The translations under genes and the position numbers were made by a program. From the NCBI RefSeq assembly GCF_025698545.1, contig NC_068569.1, positions 19,530,001 through 19,594,000 on the forward strand: DNA of 64,000 bases. Direction: 5' to 3'. The notes beneath the pieces were generated by a model that was given only the letters and a program-made list of their open reading frames with translations, searched no databases and had not been told where the DNA came from. This DNA is from Gossypium raimondii (taxonomy: Eukaryota > Streptophyta > Magnoliopsida > Malvales > Malvaceae). Shown one piece after another: positions 27,501-39,244 of the stretch; positions within the stretch are counted from its first letter, which is position 1; each line of letters opens with the position of its first letter.

Positions 27501-29249
27501 GAAGGCTTTTGAAGTAGAGAATATGAATCATAATCTGTATGCATAGAAGATTTTTTCAGCATTTTACTAGCTATTATTTTGTATTTATTTTTCCCTTAAG
27601 GTTAGATGCCTGCGCATTTGTTCTTGTTATGATATTGAAAGTAAAATTGTGTTCTTTTTCTATGCTCTACCTAAGTTTCCGTGCACTTAGAATATTCTCC
27701 TCTCAAGGCTCATTTACTTGTATGTTGATACAGGGATATCAAGTGTGCAAACATATTGGTGGATGCAAGTGGGTCAGTGAAGCTTTCAGATTTTGGGTTG
27801 GCAAAGGTTTTTATCCGAAACCTAAGACTTCGATTGTCTTTCTTGTTTTATTATCTTTAAGCAGGTTGAACTCATGTTGGTGCTGATGCTTGTTTCCAGG
27901 CAACCAAGTTTAATGATGTTAAATCATGCAAAGGGACAGCATTCTGGATGGCTCCCGAGGTGTGCTTCTATTCTTTCCTTTCAGAAATGATATCCTGTAA
28001 TAGCTGCCGTTTGATTTGTGTAGAATATCAGTTTCTTTTGTATTGGAGATCCTGCTTGAGATATTTAGCTTCATAGGTATACTGAATATTAGGAAATGAT
28101 GACATGCATTCTTGGTAAATATTTCTCTTCTATACTAGAGATATTCAGCTTATCAGAATACTCAGTTATGAAAAGGATGATAACATAATTCTTTTCAGAT
28201 ATTTATTATAGTGTACAAAAGGTGTGAATCACTCTTTGCTGATCCATCATCATTTTCTCAGGCTTCACTCAATTGGCTGGATCTTAACATTTAGTTTACA
28301 GTGAACACTTCTTTTATCTTTTAGCTCACTAGTAATTTCCTAAGTAGTATTTGGTTAGACAATTTTCATTGACGGATAATTGCTAATGTTTTGGTGATGG
28401 CAGCTATCCTTTTCTGAAACACTGCTGGCCCTTTTTTAAATCATACCTGAATGGTGTCTTCAGTTTCTAGTTGGATGGGTTCCAGTACTTTTTTTTCTAG
28501 AAACACACCATTCTTGTCGTCTTTTCCACGTAGTAGTTTTTTGTTTTTGTGACACAGACTACCGGTGATGATTAGTCCTCCCGAATTCTGATTCTCAGCT
28601 GTTGAATTACAGGTTGTCAATAGGAAGGGTCAAGGGTATGGACTTCCTGCTGATATATGGAGCCTTGGTTGTACTGTGTTGGAGATGTTAACACGTCAGA
28701 TTCCATACTATTATTTGGAACATGTATGTACCTCTTCTTCCTGATATGAACATTAGTTTACTTGACAATTAAGTTTATGTAAAATCCAAATAAAGAAGAA
28801 AAAAAGATCTGGAAATTTCTGTGCTGTCATCTCCAAATTTCAAAAAGGCTTATAGGGTTTTAAAGCCTGAAATTTGGTTCCTACCATGAAGCTTTGTCCA
28901 CAAAGGTGTGGAGGAATATTATATTTGTTTCAAATAATTTCCTTCTACAAGAGCTATACTACAGTTGTTATTGTTGACTTAAATTTTTATAATCTCCTTT
29001 ATTGTGCAATAATGTCATCGTTTGTGTAATTCAAAACAGATGCAAGCATTGTTTAGAATTGGCAGAGGTGAGCCACCTGCGGTTCCTGATTCTTTGTCGA
29101 AAGATGCACGAGATTTTGTCTTGCAATGCCTACAAGTAAATCCAGATGCTCGTCCAACTGCTGCTAAACTCTTGCAGCATCCATTTGTGAAGAGGTCTTT
29201 TCCCACACACTCAGGCTCAGCATCTCCTCATCTTGGTCGTCGGATATGA
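24550..29249 (+). CDS. MEKK1: MAP kinase kinase kinase, MEKK1 type
   Basis: Ser/Thr kinase at the top of a MAPK cascade (MEKK1-MKK1/2-MPK4 in stress and immunity in Arabidopsis). Exons 24550-25562, 26739-26823, 26931-26993, 27092-27249, 27734-27806, 27900-27959, 28613-28723, 29040-29249 join to 1773 bases in frame, 590 aa (AtMEKK1 608). The N-terminal ~310 residues are Ser- and acid-rich regulatory sequence with [14 protein letters not shown] and the IICQTLGL-like block [18 protein letters not shown]. The kinase domain starts about 317: GRGSFGSV loop, Lys346 in [22 protein letters not shown] with Asp441, DFGLAK with Asp459, [14 protein letters not shown] activation segment, [13 protein letters not shown]. 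The C-terminus ends soon after HPFVKRSF. First in-frame ATG is 24550; 24589 ([11 protein letters not shown]) is a possible alternative. All catalytic residues are present. Confidence 0.95.
26275..26426 (-). mobile_element. tRNA-derived SINE in MEKK1 intron 1, flanked by a perfect 15-bp target duplication
   Basis: The 152-bp insert lies between two identical copies of ATGAATTTAGTTGTT (26260-26274 and 26427-26441). Read on the minus strand it begins ACCAACTAAGTGC and carries a pol III A box, TAGCTCAGATGGT (26413-26401). It also carries a B box, GGGTTCGAGAGG (26368-26357), at tRNA-like spacing. A non-tRNA tail runs to the 3' end. This is the full anatomy of a plant SINE. It is antisense to the host gene and far from splice sites. 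Confidence 0.88.
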
Positions 29250-29287
29250 ATGTTTAGCCATGATGCTAAATTGCAACAACTAATCAG

Positions 29288-29490
29288 GTAAACATTTTCT
29301 GCTGATCATAATCCGTTGGCAACATGCTCCTTTGGTCAGATTTCAGAAGAAACATTGTCCTGGAACCTTCATTATCATAACATGTTAGCTATGTATATCC
29401 TAAGACACCTGAATATTATCAGGTAACAATGGTACATTTTCGGTATCAGTTTAGCTTCATTCAGAGCTTTGTTCTTGTATTTGTGTGCAG
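29288..29490 (+). other. Probable intron in the MEKK1 3'UTR
   Basis: AATCAG|GTAAAC (donor at 29288) and TGTGCAG (acceptor ending 29490) flank about 203 T-rich bases after the stop codon. The exon junction would sit 38 bases past the stop, inside the roughly 50-base limit below which nonsense-mediated decay is normally not triggered. Transcript evidence would be needed; the sites are good. Confidence 0.5.
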
Positions 29491-29904
29491 AAAGTTACAC
29501 ATTCACGGAGTCTAGTTACTGCATGCAGCTCCGTCCGTCATGAGGAAGAAGACAAGTTTGCCTCCTCGGGCTCTGATGTTGCTACCTTTAGTTTTGCCCC
29601 TAGAGACTCTTAAAGAGTCTCAAACCTGGTAGGCAGAAAGCAATTCTGAAGCTTTGGCTATGGTCTAATGGCATTGACATTAGATTTAACTATCCATGAC
29701 CATGAACCCACGATGAAGCTGTAGAGAGCTGAGCTGCTCTTAATGTTAAAATTATTTGTTATAGTTTTGTCAGGTCTGGGATTTGATTTAGCCCTTATTT
29801 TCTGTAGATTTTTTTTTGGGGATTTGGGTGAAACATTAGCTGTAGGGGAAATTGTTGTAGCAGTTAGAAAGTTTGTATATATGTATCTCATTATTGGTGC
29901 AAAA

Positions 29905-29910
29905 AATAAA
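29905..29910 (+). terminator. Candidate poly(A) signal of the MEKK1 gene
   Basis: AATAAA after a T-rich stretch and TTGTATATATGT elements (29873-29885), about 650 bases past the stop codon. Plant signals are loose, so this is only a candidate. Confidence 0.35.
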
Positions 29911-29919
29911 TACTAGTTT

Positions 29920-32760
29920 GCTCTATGTGTTGAATATATCTAATACTGAGATTACGAGAATTACGTCACTTTATGATTGTTATTACAATAAATAATATAT
30001 TTATTTGCATGTAGACCTGCTATTGAAGGTTTGCCTTGGAAAAAAATTTCAGGTTCGAAAAATAAATTTGAATAAAATTTATGGGTTAGGCTTTAGGCAA
30101 GATTTTATTTTGAGCTCAAGTTTAGCCTTAAAAAAAATTTATCCCACTAAATAACTTAACCCAAAAGTATAAATTTTAAAATTTTATTTAATACAATTAA
30201 ATATTTATTATATTTATTTGTGTTTTAATATAATAAAACATTTATTATATTTATGGTAGTGTTTTTAATATAAATATCTTTAATGTGTTAGAAAATTTTT
30301 ATTTTAGCGTTTTTAAGTGTATTTAATTTATTACATTTAAAAATAATTTTAAATAAAAATTAATATAAAAATTAAATATGAATAGACTGGGTTGGGCTAG
30401 AGTTTAACTTTCTTAAATTAAGTTAAATTTAAACAAAAAAAAATAAATCTATTTTTTGGACAGACTAGACCCAAATTTAAAACTTTAATCTAATAGACTC
30501 AATCTATCCGCCCCACCATGAGTACCTCTATTTGCATTATGATTGTCTCATTTTGCGATTTTAATTCTCTTTACTACCAGTGTAAGCTGCAAATTAGTAT
30601 AAATGGGTAATGGTTGATTATAACAAAATGCACCATCATGATTCCTCAACTAATTTATTACACTCAATTTATTTTTTTATCGTTTATAAATAAAAATCAT
30701 AGTGCTACGAAATTATTTATAGAATAATTAGAAAAGGAAACTTATGATTACAATCACAATCTCTATATTTTATAGTTAACCGTGTAATGTTTAAAAGAAT
30801 CAAAAATAAAATCGATAACATTTTATCGTATAAATAAAATCTGGACATTGTATACTTTTTTGTTTGCTTGATTAAGAAAAGAGTAATTCTGTAGTAAGCG
30901 AGATCACTTTAAAAAAAAAAACAAAACAAACTTGAAAACAATATCTTCCTTAAAAGTTTGAGATCAAGCTCCTCTCAACGAGTTTATAAATAGACATTTG
31001 GATTGAGGTAGATTGGTTTAAACTTGAAAATAGGTCATCAAACTAATTTTTATAGGACATAAATTACATATAAAACAACATTATAAAATTAAAATGACTT
31101 CAGCCAAACTCAGAGTTTTGAATATTAAAGTTTAAATCTGACTCATATTTTTAAAATATTTAATTTTTATGAACTTAATTTTTAAACTTAATATTTTTAT
31201 TTAAAATCTTACAAATATCAAGTAAATATTTTAGTTTGGACAAATAATTGAGATAAAGTGGAATATTCTTGAACTCTACAAGAGGTGTTCAAAGTTTAAG
31301 AGTTTCCTATATCCTATATGAAGAATTCTCAATTAGTATGATATAAAAACAGGTCGATTGGATGTACATGATGGTATAATTACATGACTAAATTGAATGG
31401 CAAATTTATTAAAATATTAATTGTATAAAATTATTAAATTATGATATATTCACGATGTTGGTGAACATACATATATAATAAATTTATTTATTATAAATTT
31501 ATGTAAGAATCAAATAATATTTAATTGAAATAATAAAGTTGAACAATCCAGATTCAAATCTCATCTTATGTGAATTTTTTATTGATTTTATATAAAATGT
31601 AAAAGAACAGAACACCTTAATAATAATGATAATAATAACAACAACGGTCTATTTTATTTTATAAAAAATGCTCCTTTTAGTATTTTTTAATTGAGTTAGT
31701 GTTAATTAACTTGTGGCATCAACTCATTTAAGGATTTTAAGTATAACTTAGATGGAAGTATATAAAAAATTTTAATTTTATACTAATAATACATATATAA
31801 AGAAACAATAAAACTACTCTTTCGAAAATTAATATATATATATATATATATATATATTAAGTGTGTTTAGTTCACGAAATGTAAAGATTATCTCTGGTAA
31901 TTATATCAACAACACGTAAGATTACTTGACACATTACTGAGTATTATTTAGTTGCAATGTAAAATTTTATTTATTTAGTTGATAGAATGTAAGACCATTT
32001 AAAACTAATTTTACTAAATTGTCCTTATAAATTTTGCTCTTTTTTACTCTTTACTACACAAAGATTGAAGTTTGTAATATTTTATCATATTGATAAATGA
32101 ATGAATTTCTTTAATAAATTAATTCCATGTCTCAAATAAATAAAATAAATATGAGGAAGAGTAATGAGTAGTTACGGCTTCTCTTTTGATTAAGTGACGA
32201 GAAAAAGAAAGAAAGAAAAATATATATTTTACTTATTTGTTATGATTTAAGGTTAAATTTAATTAAAATGATAAAATTGATAAAATTGTTCATCTAATAA
32301 TAACAATAGTTGAAATTTTGTATACTTAAACCAAGAATAGACAAAATATTAATTTTAAATAATATAATATATAGTAAAAATGTTATTATTTTATTTTGAT
32401 TTAAGTAAAATAGTAAAATCATTTTTTAAAAGTGTGTAATTGAATAAAAAATGTACTCATACAAATATGAAATTAGTTGAGTCAAAAGCTTTTTGCAGAG
32501 AAGATAAAGAGGATATTGTTATTAATGTAAAAAGACTTGAATTCGAGCGTGTTGAAGTTTATTATCCTCCTCTTTATATATGAGTAGTTTTAAATATTGT
32601 GTCAAAAAATTAAATATAATAAAATTGTTAAAAAATGCATGTGAGTATGTGGGCGATGAAGCTGAGCCATTGTCACCATTACGCACCAGGAAGAGTGGTT
32701 TTGTAGACTACGACAGCTTGCTGTGGCCCTAACTAACAAACCATTGGTTCTTACAATGTT
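29920..32760. other. AT-rich intergenic DNA with dispersed repeats
   Basis: 30010-30520 is a diverged dispersed repeat with GGTTAGGCTTTAGGCAAG, TTTGAGCTCAAG and GACTGGGTTGGGCTAG phrases of a family I associate with cotton; a related block recurs near 49110-49260. No gene is seen. Confidence 0.5.
31831..31857 (+). repeat. (AT)n microsatellite
   Basis: About 13 AT units ending in TTAAGTG. Length likely polymorphic. Confidence 0.85.
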
Positions 32761-32765
32761 GAAGG

Positions 32766-35627
32766 TGTAATACCCCCTACCCGTATTCGTCGTTGAAATA
32801 GAGTATGAGGCATTACCAGATTTTACCAAATTTTTTTTTTCAAGATAGATTTATCATATTCATAAGATAATTTCATCACATACCAAAACCAAAATTTGTT
32901 AGCCATACCAATGGCTAACCATACATTCATTTCACATTAACATCTAATTTACTAGCTTATACATGCCATTGATTTCCAAAATAAAGTCCCTTTATCTACT
33001 GAGATCTCGAGATTGATAGTGTGATGTGTCTCCGACCAAATCCGACCTCCGAGCTCTTAACTCTACAAACAGGGGAAAAAGAAACAGGGTAAGCACTTTG
33101 TGCTTAGTAAGTTCATGCAACAGGAATTATACTTACCATACTTATACATCCATCATTTAATAACACAAGCACACATCCAATTCACATAAACATATACCTA
33201 TCACATACAAACTCAACCTCATACAAATTCATTACAAAGATAAATGATTGATGAGCTCATCAATTCCATGATTTCCATTTCCTTGTTATTTTTCCATATT
33301 TATCCCATTGAACTACTTGGAATTTCAATGGATATTCAGAGGTACACCTAAGTGTACAAATCCGGGTCCGTCAATTCATATTCATGTGCGCACATTTCCA
33401 TTTCAGAGAGCACACTCCCGCGAACCTCATCCTTACAGCGGGATTACCAGTCTAGGCTAAATCCCCTGTAATATAAACTCACAGAGTATTGTCAGGATTA
33501 CCAGTCCAGGCTAAATCCCCTGCAACAACAATTACTCTAATGAGCTTGGATCTGAATTACCAGTCCAAGCTAAATTCAGACCCTAATTTGGATTACTCGT
33601 CCAGGCTAAATCCATTTTCCACATATTCTTCGGGAGGGCTATATCAGAATAGGATCACCCGTCCGGGCTAGATCCTTTTTACCGTCAATTCCTTTTCAGA
33701 GATCCATCGAATTTTCCTTTCATTCAACCGGGATTTATTTCCTCTTTTCATCCAGAATATCAATACTTCATCAGTTATCATACAATAAACATCCAAATCA
33801 TATTCACATCAATAACAAACATTTCAAGCATTTATGAATATAATTCAAGTTACACGAACTTACCTCGACACTTGTTCGTAACCAAAAATCTACTAATCCC
33901 GAACTTTTTCTTTTCCTCGATCTTGCTTCGTATTTGAATTTTCTGGATCTAAATAAATAAATTTAATCATTAATCTAATACATTTCATGTTCATATGTAA
34001 CTTTCTCTACAATTCCATTATTATTTATAGTGCATTCAAAGCTGTCTCACTGAGTCACAGTCACTAAATTATTTATATCTTGAGCTACGGAACTCCAAAT
34101 TAAGATCCGTTAATTTTCCCTGAAACTAGACTCACATATATTCTTACCATAAAAATTTCAGAATTTTTTGTTAAGCCAATAAGTACAGTTTATTCTTTAA
34201 AGTTTCCCCTGTTTCACTATATAACAGTTCTGACCCCTCTTCACTAAAAATTAATTATCTCACTGTACAGAATTAGGATGATGATTCCCTTTATTTCTTC
34301 AGAAAATAGACTCATTAAGGATTCTAAGCATATAAATTATAACTCATAATAATTTTTGTAAAATTTTTAATGATTTTCCAAATTCAGAACAGGGGAACCC
34401 GAATTCATTCTGACCTTGTCTCACAAAATCTATTATATCTCATGATTTACAATTCCATTGCTTACACCGTTTCTTTTATAAGAAACTAGACTCAATAAGA
34501 TTTAATTTCATATTTTATTCATCCTCTAATTCGATCTCTACAATTTTTGGTGATTTTTAAAAGTTAGAGTACTGCTGCTGTCCAAAACTGTTTTAGTGCA
34601 TGGTGTTAATTACCATTTTTCCCTTAAACTTTCAACAATGATAATTTCGTCCCTGCTCAATTAACCTCTCAATCGAGCTGATTTTTCTTAATAAACACTT
34701 TATCCCATCACTTTAAACTACCTTATAACCTTTGGAAATCAGAATTTTAGCACTAGACTTTAATTCCAAACCTTTTCACAATTAGGTCCTATAAATCAAT
34801 TTCTATTGAAATTACCTAATAAAATCATCTCATAAACCAATTAAAGCATAAATTTCATCCTATTTCCTCATAAACTTCCAGCACATATTCATATCAACTT
34901 TCAATATCATTCATAAAATCAAAAACTAATGAATTTAGTAATAGGACCTAGTTGTAAAAGTCTTAGAAACACAAAAATTACAAGAAAAAGGAAAGAATTA
35001 ACTCACTTGGTGCAAAAATTATGAAAAACCAGCTTGAAGAAACCCTTAGGGCGTTTTTTTGGCTGATGGGAATGCAGAAAAATAAAGAGGAGTCTAAATA
35101 ATTCCACTTTAGTCCTAACTTTTAAAGCAAATTTTGTAATATTCCAATTTTACCCTTATTTCTTCAATTCTCCTGATTTTTCTCAGCGTATGCCGCCCAA
35201 AATATCTCCTTTTGGGGTTATTTGCAATTTATGTCCCTCCTCATTTCACAATTGAGCTATTTAATCCCTCTAGTAACTTTTACACCTTTTTCAATTTAGT
35301 CCTTTTTACTTAATTGACTACCCAAACATTGAAATGTTCTAACGAAATTTTAATACCAAATTACTAACACTTCATAAATATTTATAAAAATATTTTTGAC
35401 TCGGTTTTACGAGATTGAAGTCTCGATATCTTATTTTTACCTAATTTCTTCAATAATTTCTTTTTCTAACTAACCGCTTAATCAGTAAAATTTTTCTATT
35501 GATATTTTCATACGATTTTTCCTATCATATCAATATTCATGCAAAAATATTAAAATAAATTTCTCTTTAAATTAGATTTGTGGTTACAAAACCACTATTC
35601 CGATAATTTTGAATTTGGGCCATTACA
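32766..35627 (+). mobile_element. Solo LTR (2862 bp), Ty3/gypsy-like, target duplication GAAGG
   Basis: Starts TGTAATACCCCCTACCCGTA and ends TTTGGGCCATTACA. The 5 bases on each side are identical (GAAGG at 32761-32765 and 35628-35632), the signature of integration. No primer site, polyprotein or second LTR lies within, so this is what remains after recombination between two LTRs. It contains a tandem array of GGATTACCAGTCCAGGCTAA units (33430-33680). Its 34040-34600 part is closely related to 44060-44620 of another solo LTR in the same orientation. Confidence 0.88.
33430..33680 (+). repeat. Tandem array of TACCAGTCCAGGCTAAATCC units inside the LTR
   Basis: The phrase ATTACCAGTCCAGGCTAAAT occurs five times with small changes (near 33442, 33497, 33555, 33593 and 33652). 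Spacing is irregular, about 40-60 bases. Such arrays are usual in long gypsy LTRs. Confidence 0.75.
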
Positions 35628-35632
35628 GAAGG

Positions 35633-36640
35633 CTTACCTTTGCTTTCGCATTACATCCATCCCCTAGTTTTTATTTTTCCGAGAGTGTTCTTCGTTAATG
35701 GTAAGAGGATGATATTTTGCTTTTGTATTATTTCGCTGCCCTCTATTTTTTTAGTTAAAATGTAAATTTATTACCATATTAAAAATTGTCATTATATTTT
35801 ATTTTAATTGATATCTGTCATTATAATTTGAGTGATCAAATTTCGCCATTGAATTTTGTTATTAATTTTAATTAAATTTTAGCAATTAATAAGTCATTAT
35901 TGATTTTGACGGTTTACAAATAAAATATAAAATATTATTTAAATATTTTATTTTAACAATAAGTTAATTTATAAAATATTAAAGGTTAAAAGAATAACTA
36001 ACATTTTGTAGTTAATGATAGACAGACCTGAAAAATATATTCAAAAATTAAGTTTACTTTTTATAAAATAATCATTTTTATTAATTTTTAATGTTGTATT
36101 AAATAATTTATTGTTTGTAAGTATTAAATTAAAATATTGAAATTTGTTTTCATTAAAATGAAGTAGTGAAATTCAATAAAGAATCAAACTTTAACGACAC
36201 AATTCAATCCCAAAGACCCAAACAATATATCTGGCGCAGAAGAAACTACTCCAATCCCTCATGTTATGAACAAGGCCCAATCCTTCACCAGGATCTTGTG
36301 CTGCTGTGTTAAGGGTTTCAATGTTGGCAAATTTTCTCCCAAGAGAAAAGATAACCATTACTTGTACAAAGGAATGTTAATTGGCATCTACCTTATCTAG
36401 AATCCTAAAAAGTAACAAGTGTTTACACCTGAATTGTAGTCACCTTCATATCAGGCATCTTTTCTTTGCCAAGTTGATATATATATATATACACATATAT
36501 ATGATCAACATGCAGTAAACCAAAAGGTTTGCAGGGTGTAGGATAATTATCTATATAAGCATAAGAATCTGGCATTATTTTCACTTCAACTTTATGTCGA
36601 CATAAAGGTGCCACCTTGCCCCAAAACAGAATAACTCCAC
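35633..36640. other. AT-rich intergenic DNA upstream of the CML gene
   Basis: No coding or transposon structure seen. A short (TA)n run lies near 36478-36500. The last few hundred bases are likely promoter. Confidence 0.5.
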
Positions 36641-36644
36641 CGGT

Positions 36645-36652
36645 TATTTATA
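36645..36652 (+). promoter_or_regulatory. TATA box of the CML29-like gene
   Basis: TATTTATA, 91 bases before the start codon at 36743, in a less AT-only context than its surroundings. Best candidate core promoter for this gene. Confidence 0.5.
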
Positions 36653-36742
36653 GGAAGGGATGAGCAAGGGAGCTTAGGCAAAGGTAAGTTAAATACCCAA
36701 GTATCTATAAATTTAAATATATAAATTAATAAGCACCAATCT

Positions 36743-37222
36743 ATGGCTCAACTAGGGTCGTCTCTGTCAGCAGAAACCGAGACACTGAGCAATGTCCTAA
36801 GCCTGGTGGAGGCCTTCAGAGCATTTGATTCAGACAACGATGGCGCAATCAATGCTGCAGAGCTAGGGGGAATCCTGAGTTCGCTGGGGTACAACGCTAG
36901 CGAGCAAGACGTGAGGGCCATGATGCGAGAAGGGGACACCAACAAGGACGGATTGCTGAGCATGGAAGAGTTCCTAGAGATGAACACCAAGGACATGGAG
37001 CTTGGGGAGCTTGCCAATTTCCTCAGGACCGCTTTCCAAGCTTTTGAAGTCGAAGGGGATGATGCTTTGACAGCTGCCGACTTGTATGAGGTTATGGGGA
37101 ACCTTGGCATCGATCAGCTTTCCTTGGAGGATTGCCAGAGTGTTATTGCCTCCATGGATGCTGATGGTGATGGAGCTGTTAGCTTGGAGGACTTCAGACT
37201 CATAATTAATTCCTTATTTTAG
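36743..37222 (+). CDS. CML29: Calmodulin-like calcium-binding protein, CML29 type
   Basis: Small EF-hand calcium sensor, 159 aa, single exon, as usual for this CML subgroup. EF1 loop 29-40 (DSDNDGAINAAE), EF2 loop 65-76 (DTNKDGLLSMEE) and EF4 loop 139-150 (DADGDGAVSLED) keep the acidic positions needed for Ca2+. The third loop at 102-113 (EVEGDDALTAAD) starts with Glu, lacks the usual spacing of ligands and is probably unable to bind, so three ions at most. The VEAFRAFDSDNDG and SEQDVRAMM...GDTNKDGLLSM blocks match Arabidopsis CML29. No signal peptide or lipid-anchor site; cytosolic. Codon usage is GC-richer than the flanks. The gene sits between two solo LTRs, 1.1 kb after one and 0.3 kb before the next. 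Confidence 0.93.
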   Translation: MAQLGSSLSAETETLSNVLSLVEAFRAFDSDNDGAINAAELGGILSSLGYNASEQDVRAMMREGDTNKDGLLSMEEFLEMNTKDMELGELANFLRTAFQAFEVEGDDALTAADLYEVMGNLGIDQLSLEDCQSVIASMDADGDGAVSLEDFRLIINSLF

Positions 37223-37839
37223 ATTATTAAACTTATGTTTTCTATATATATAAGTCTTGGGTGCTGTGGTATTTCCATGCATGGGAATAAAGATCAGTCA
37301 AGAAACATTAATATTACTAGCAGAAGTACTGCATGTTAGTGTTTCTCTTCTCTTACTATGAATACAAAGCGAATACAAAGTGGTCTCTCATTCTCTAATC
37401 AATGGAAGTTTTCATTTTAATTTCTTTTTGAAAATAAATCGGAGATTGAAATTTCACATTTTCCTTACAAACTACAAACAAAAATTTATAAAAACAATAT
37501 TGTTGATACCATTTTTTGATGAAAAACGGGGTCGACTTGGGTTTTGAAAAATGAAAACGAAAACGGGAGTCGCCACCGATCCTTTTTGGTGAGGTGTGAT
37601 CGGATCACCTCGAAAAGTGGTTGTTTTTAATAAAATGATTTGATTTTATTAAAACAACAAGTTTGGTCCACGAAATTCAGAAAAATGGGTTCGGGAGTCG
37701 GTTACGCACGAGGAAGGATTAGCACCCTCGATACGCCCAAAATTGGTACCCAGTTGATTATTTAATGTCTTAGTGTCGAAAAGCTGAAAACTTTAAAGAA
37801 ATTCAAAATATGATCCTTAAAACTCGGATGACATGGATT

Positions 37840-38165
37840 AAAATTTAAGAGGATATTTAATTGTTTGGTTAAACGAGAAATCGAAACCCAGCACCTTAGG
37901 GCATGTTTTCTCGAATTTTCAAACGCAAAACAATGCCTTATTTTAAAATTTTTAAAAGGATATTAAGCCATTTAGTTGAACGAGAAAAAATCGACACCCA
38001 GCACCTTAGGGCATGTTTTCTCGAATTTCTAAACAGCAAAACATTGCCTTATTTTAAAAATTTAAAAGGATATTAAGCCGTTTGGTTAAACGAGAAAAAC
38101 CGACACCCAGCACCTTAGGGCACGTTTTCTCGAATTTCCAAAAGCAAAACATCGCCTCAATTAGA
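37840..38165 (+). repeat. Three tandem copies of a ~109-bp unit inside the LTR
   Basis: Each copy contains AAACGAGAAA, then a CCCAGCACCTTAGGGC block (about 37888, 37997 and 38106), then GTTTTCTCGAATTT and AAACA-TGCCT. Copies differ by a few substitutions and short indels. Confidence 0.85.
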
Positions 38166-39236
38166 AACATTTTCTTTTTTGAAATGTGGCATTTATATGC
38201 ATAATGGAATAATGAATAAAATGATGTGACTAAAATAATATGAGCAAAAACAGATAATAAATAAATAAATAAACCTAAATCACCATGTTTGTACAATATC
38301 AAATAAATAAATAAATGAGCTAAAACATAAAAATGGGCATATGAATAAATAAACAAATGAACATTAAGTAAAACAAAAAAATAAAAATTGATCCAAATTA
38401 TAAAATATAAAAACATTCATATACATATAAGGAAAATATTTGTATATGTGCTTATAAAATATGAAAACATCCATATATTTATGTTTTAAAGTTGTTAAAT
38501 ATGTAAAACTCATATAGGTATATACATATACGTAAGGATATGTATAAGTTTATAAAAGGCCAAAAGCAAAGATATTAATATATATATATATTCGTAAGGA
38601 AAATATACATGGATCTATATGCATATAAATTATAAAATGTAAAATATATATGGGTACATGCGTATGTATATAAAAGGTACATATATATATATAATGTAAA
38701 AAATGAACGCATAAACCATAGAGAAAAAAATAAATAAATAAATAAATAATAATAACAAAGATAACCACAATAATAACAATAGTTAATTTAATGGTAATAA
38801 AAATCATAACAAAAAATTACATTAACAAATAAACAAAACAGTAGGATGAAATAAAAAGTAAAATGAAATTACAGGGTAAAAACTGAAAATAAAAACAAGA
38901 AAGATTAAAATGGAAATGCGCGTAAATATCAGGGACCAAATGAAGTAATAAAACCCTTTATTAGGACACGTGTTCGTTGCCCGGTACACCGGAGGGCTAG
39001 GGACGAAATCGAAAGAGAAATAAAAATTCGGGACAAAATTGAGATAGCAAAAAATCGAACAAAAGAGAGCAAATTAAAAAGAACAAAAACGTGGGAGGAC
39101 CGAATTCGCAAATAGACCCTCAGGTACGAAAACGCGCGGACCTTCATTGGGTTGGGTCGGGTCGACCTGATCCATGTCAAAACGACGCCGTTTTTGGACT
39201 ATTGTTGCTCGTCAAAACGACGACGTACCAGAAGGC

Positions 39237-39244
39237 TATATAAG
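39237..39244 (+). promoter_or_regulatory. TATA box within the solo LTR
   Basis: TATATAAG follows two copies of AAAACGACGNCGT (39178-39190, 39214-39226) and precedes a CT-rich leader, the layout of an LTR promoter. It faces away from the CML gene and toward the LINE remnant. Confidence 0.5.

Noticed and set aside
36748..37110. 120-codon open frame on the minus strand
   Set aside because: Shadow of the CML29-like gene, whose EF-hands are on the plus strand.
38054..38807. Open frames of 120 and 85 codons on the minus strand
   Set aside because: Translations of the A-rich low-complexity zone inside a solo LTR.
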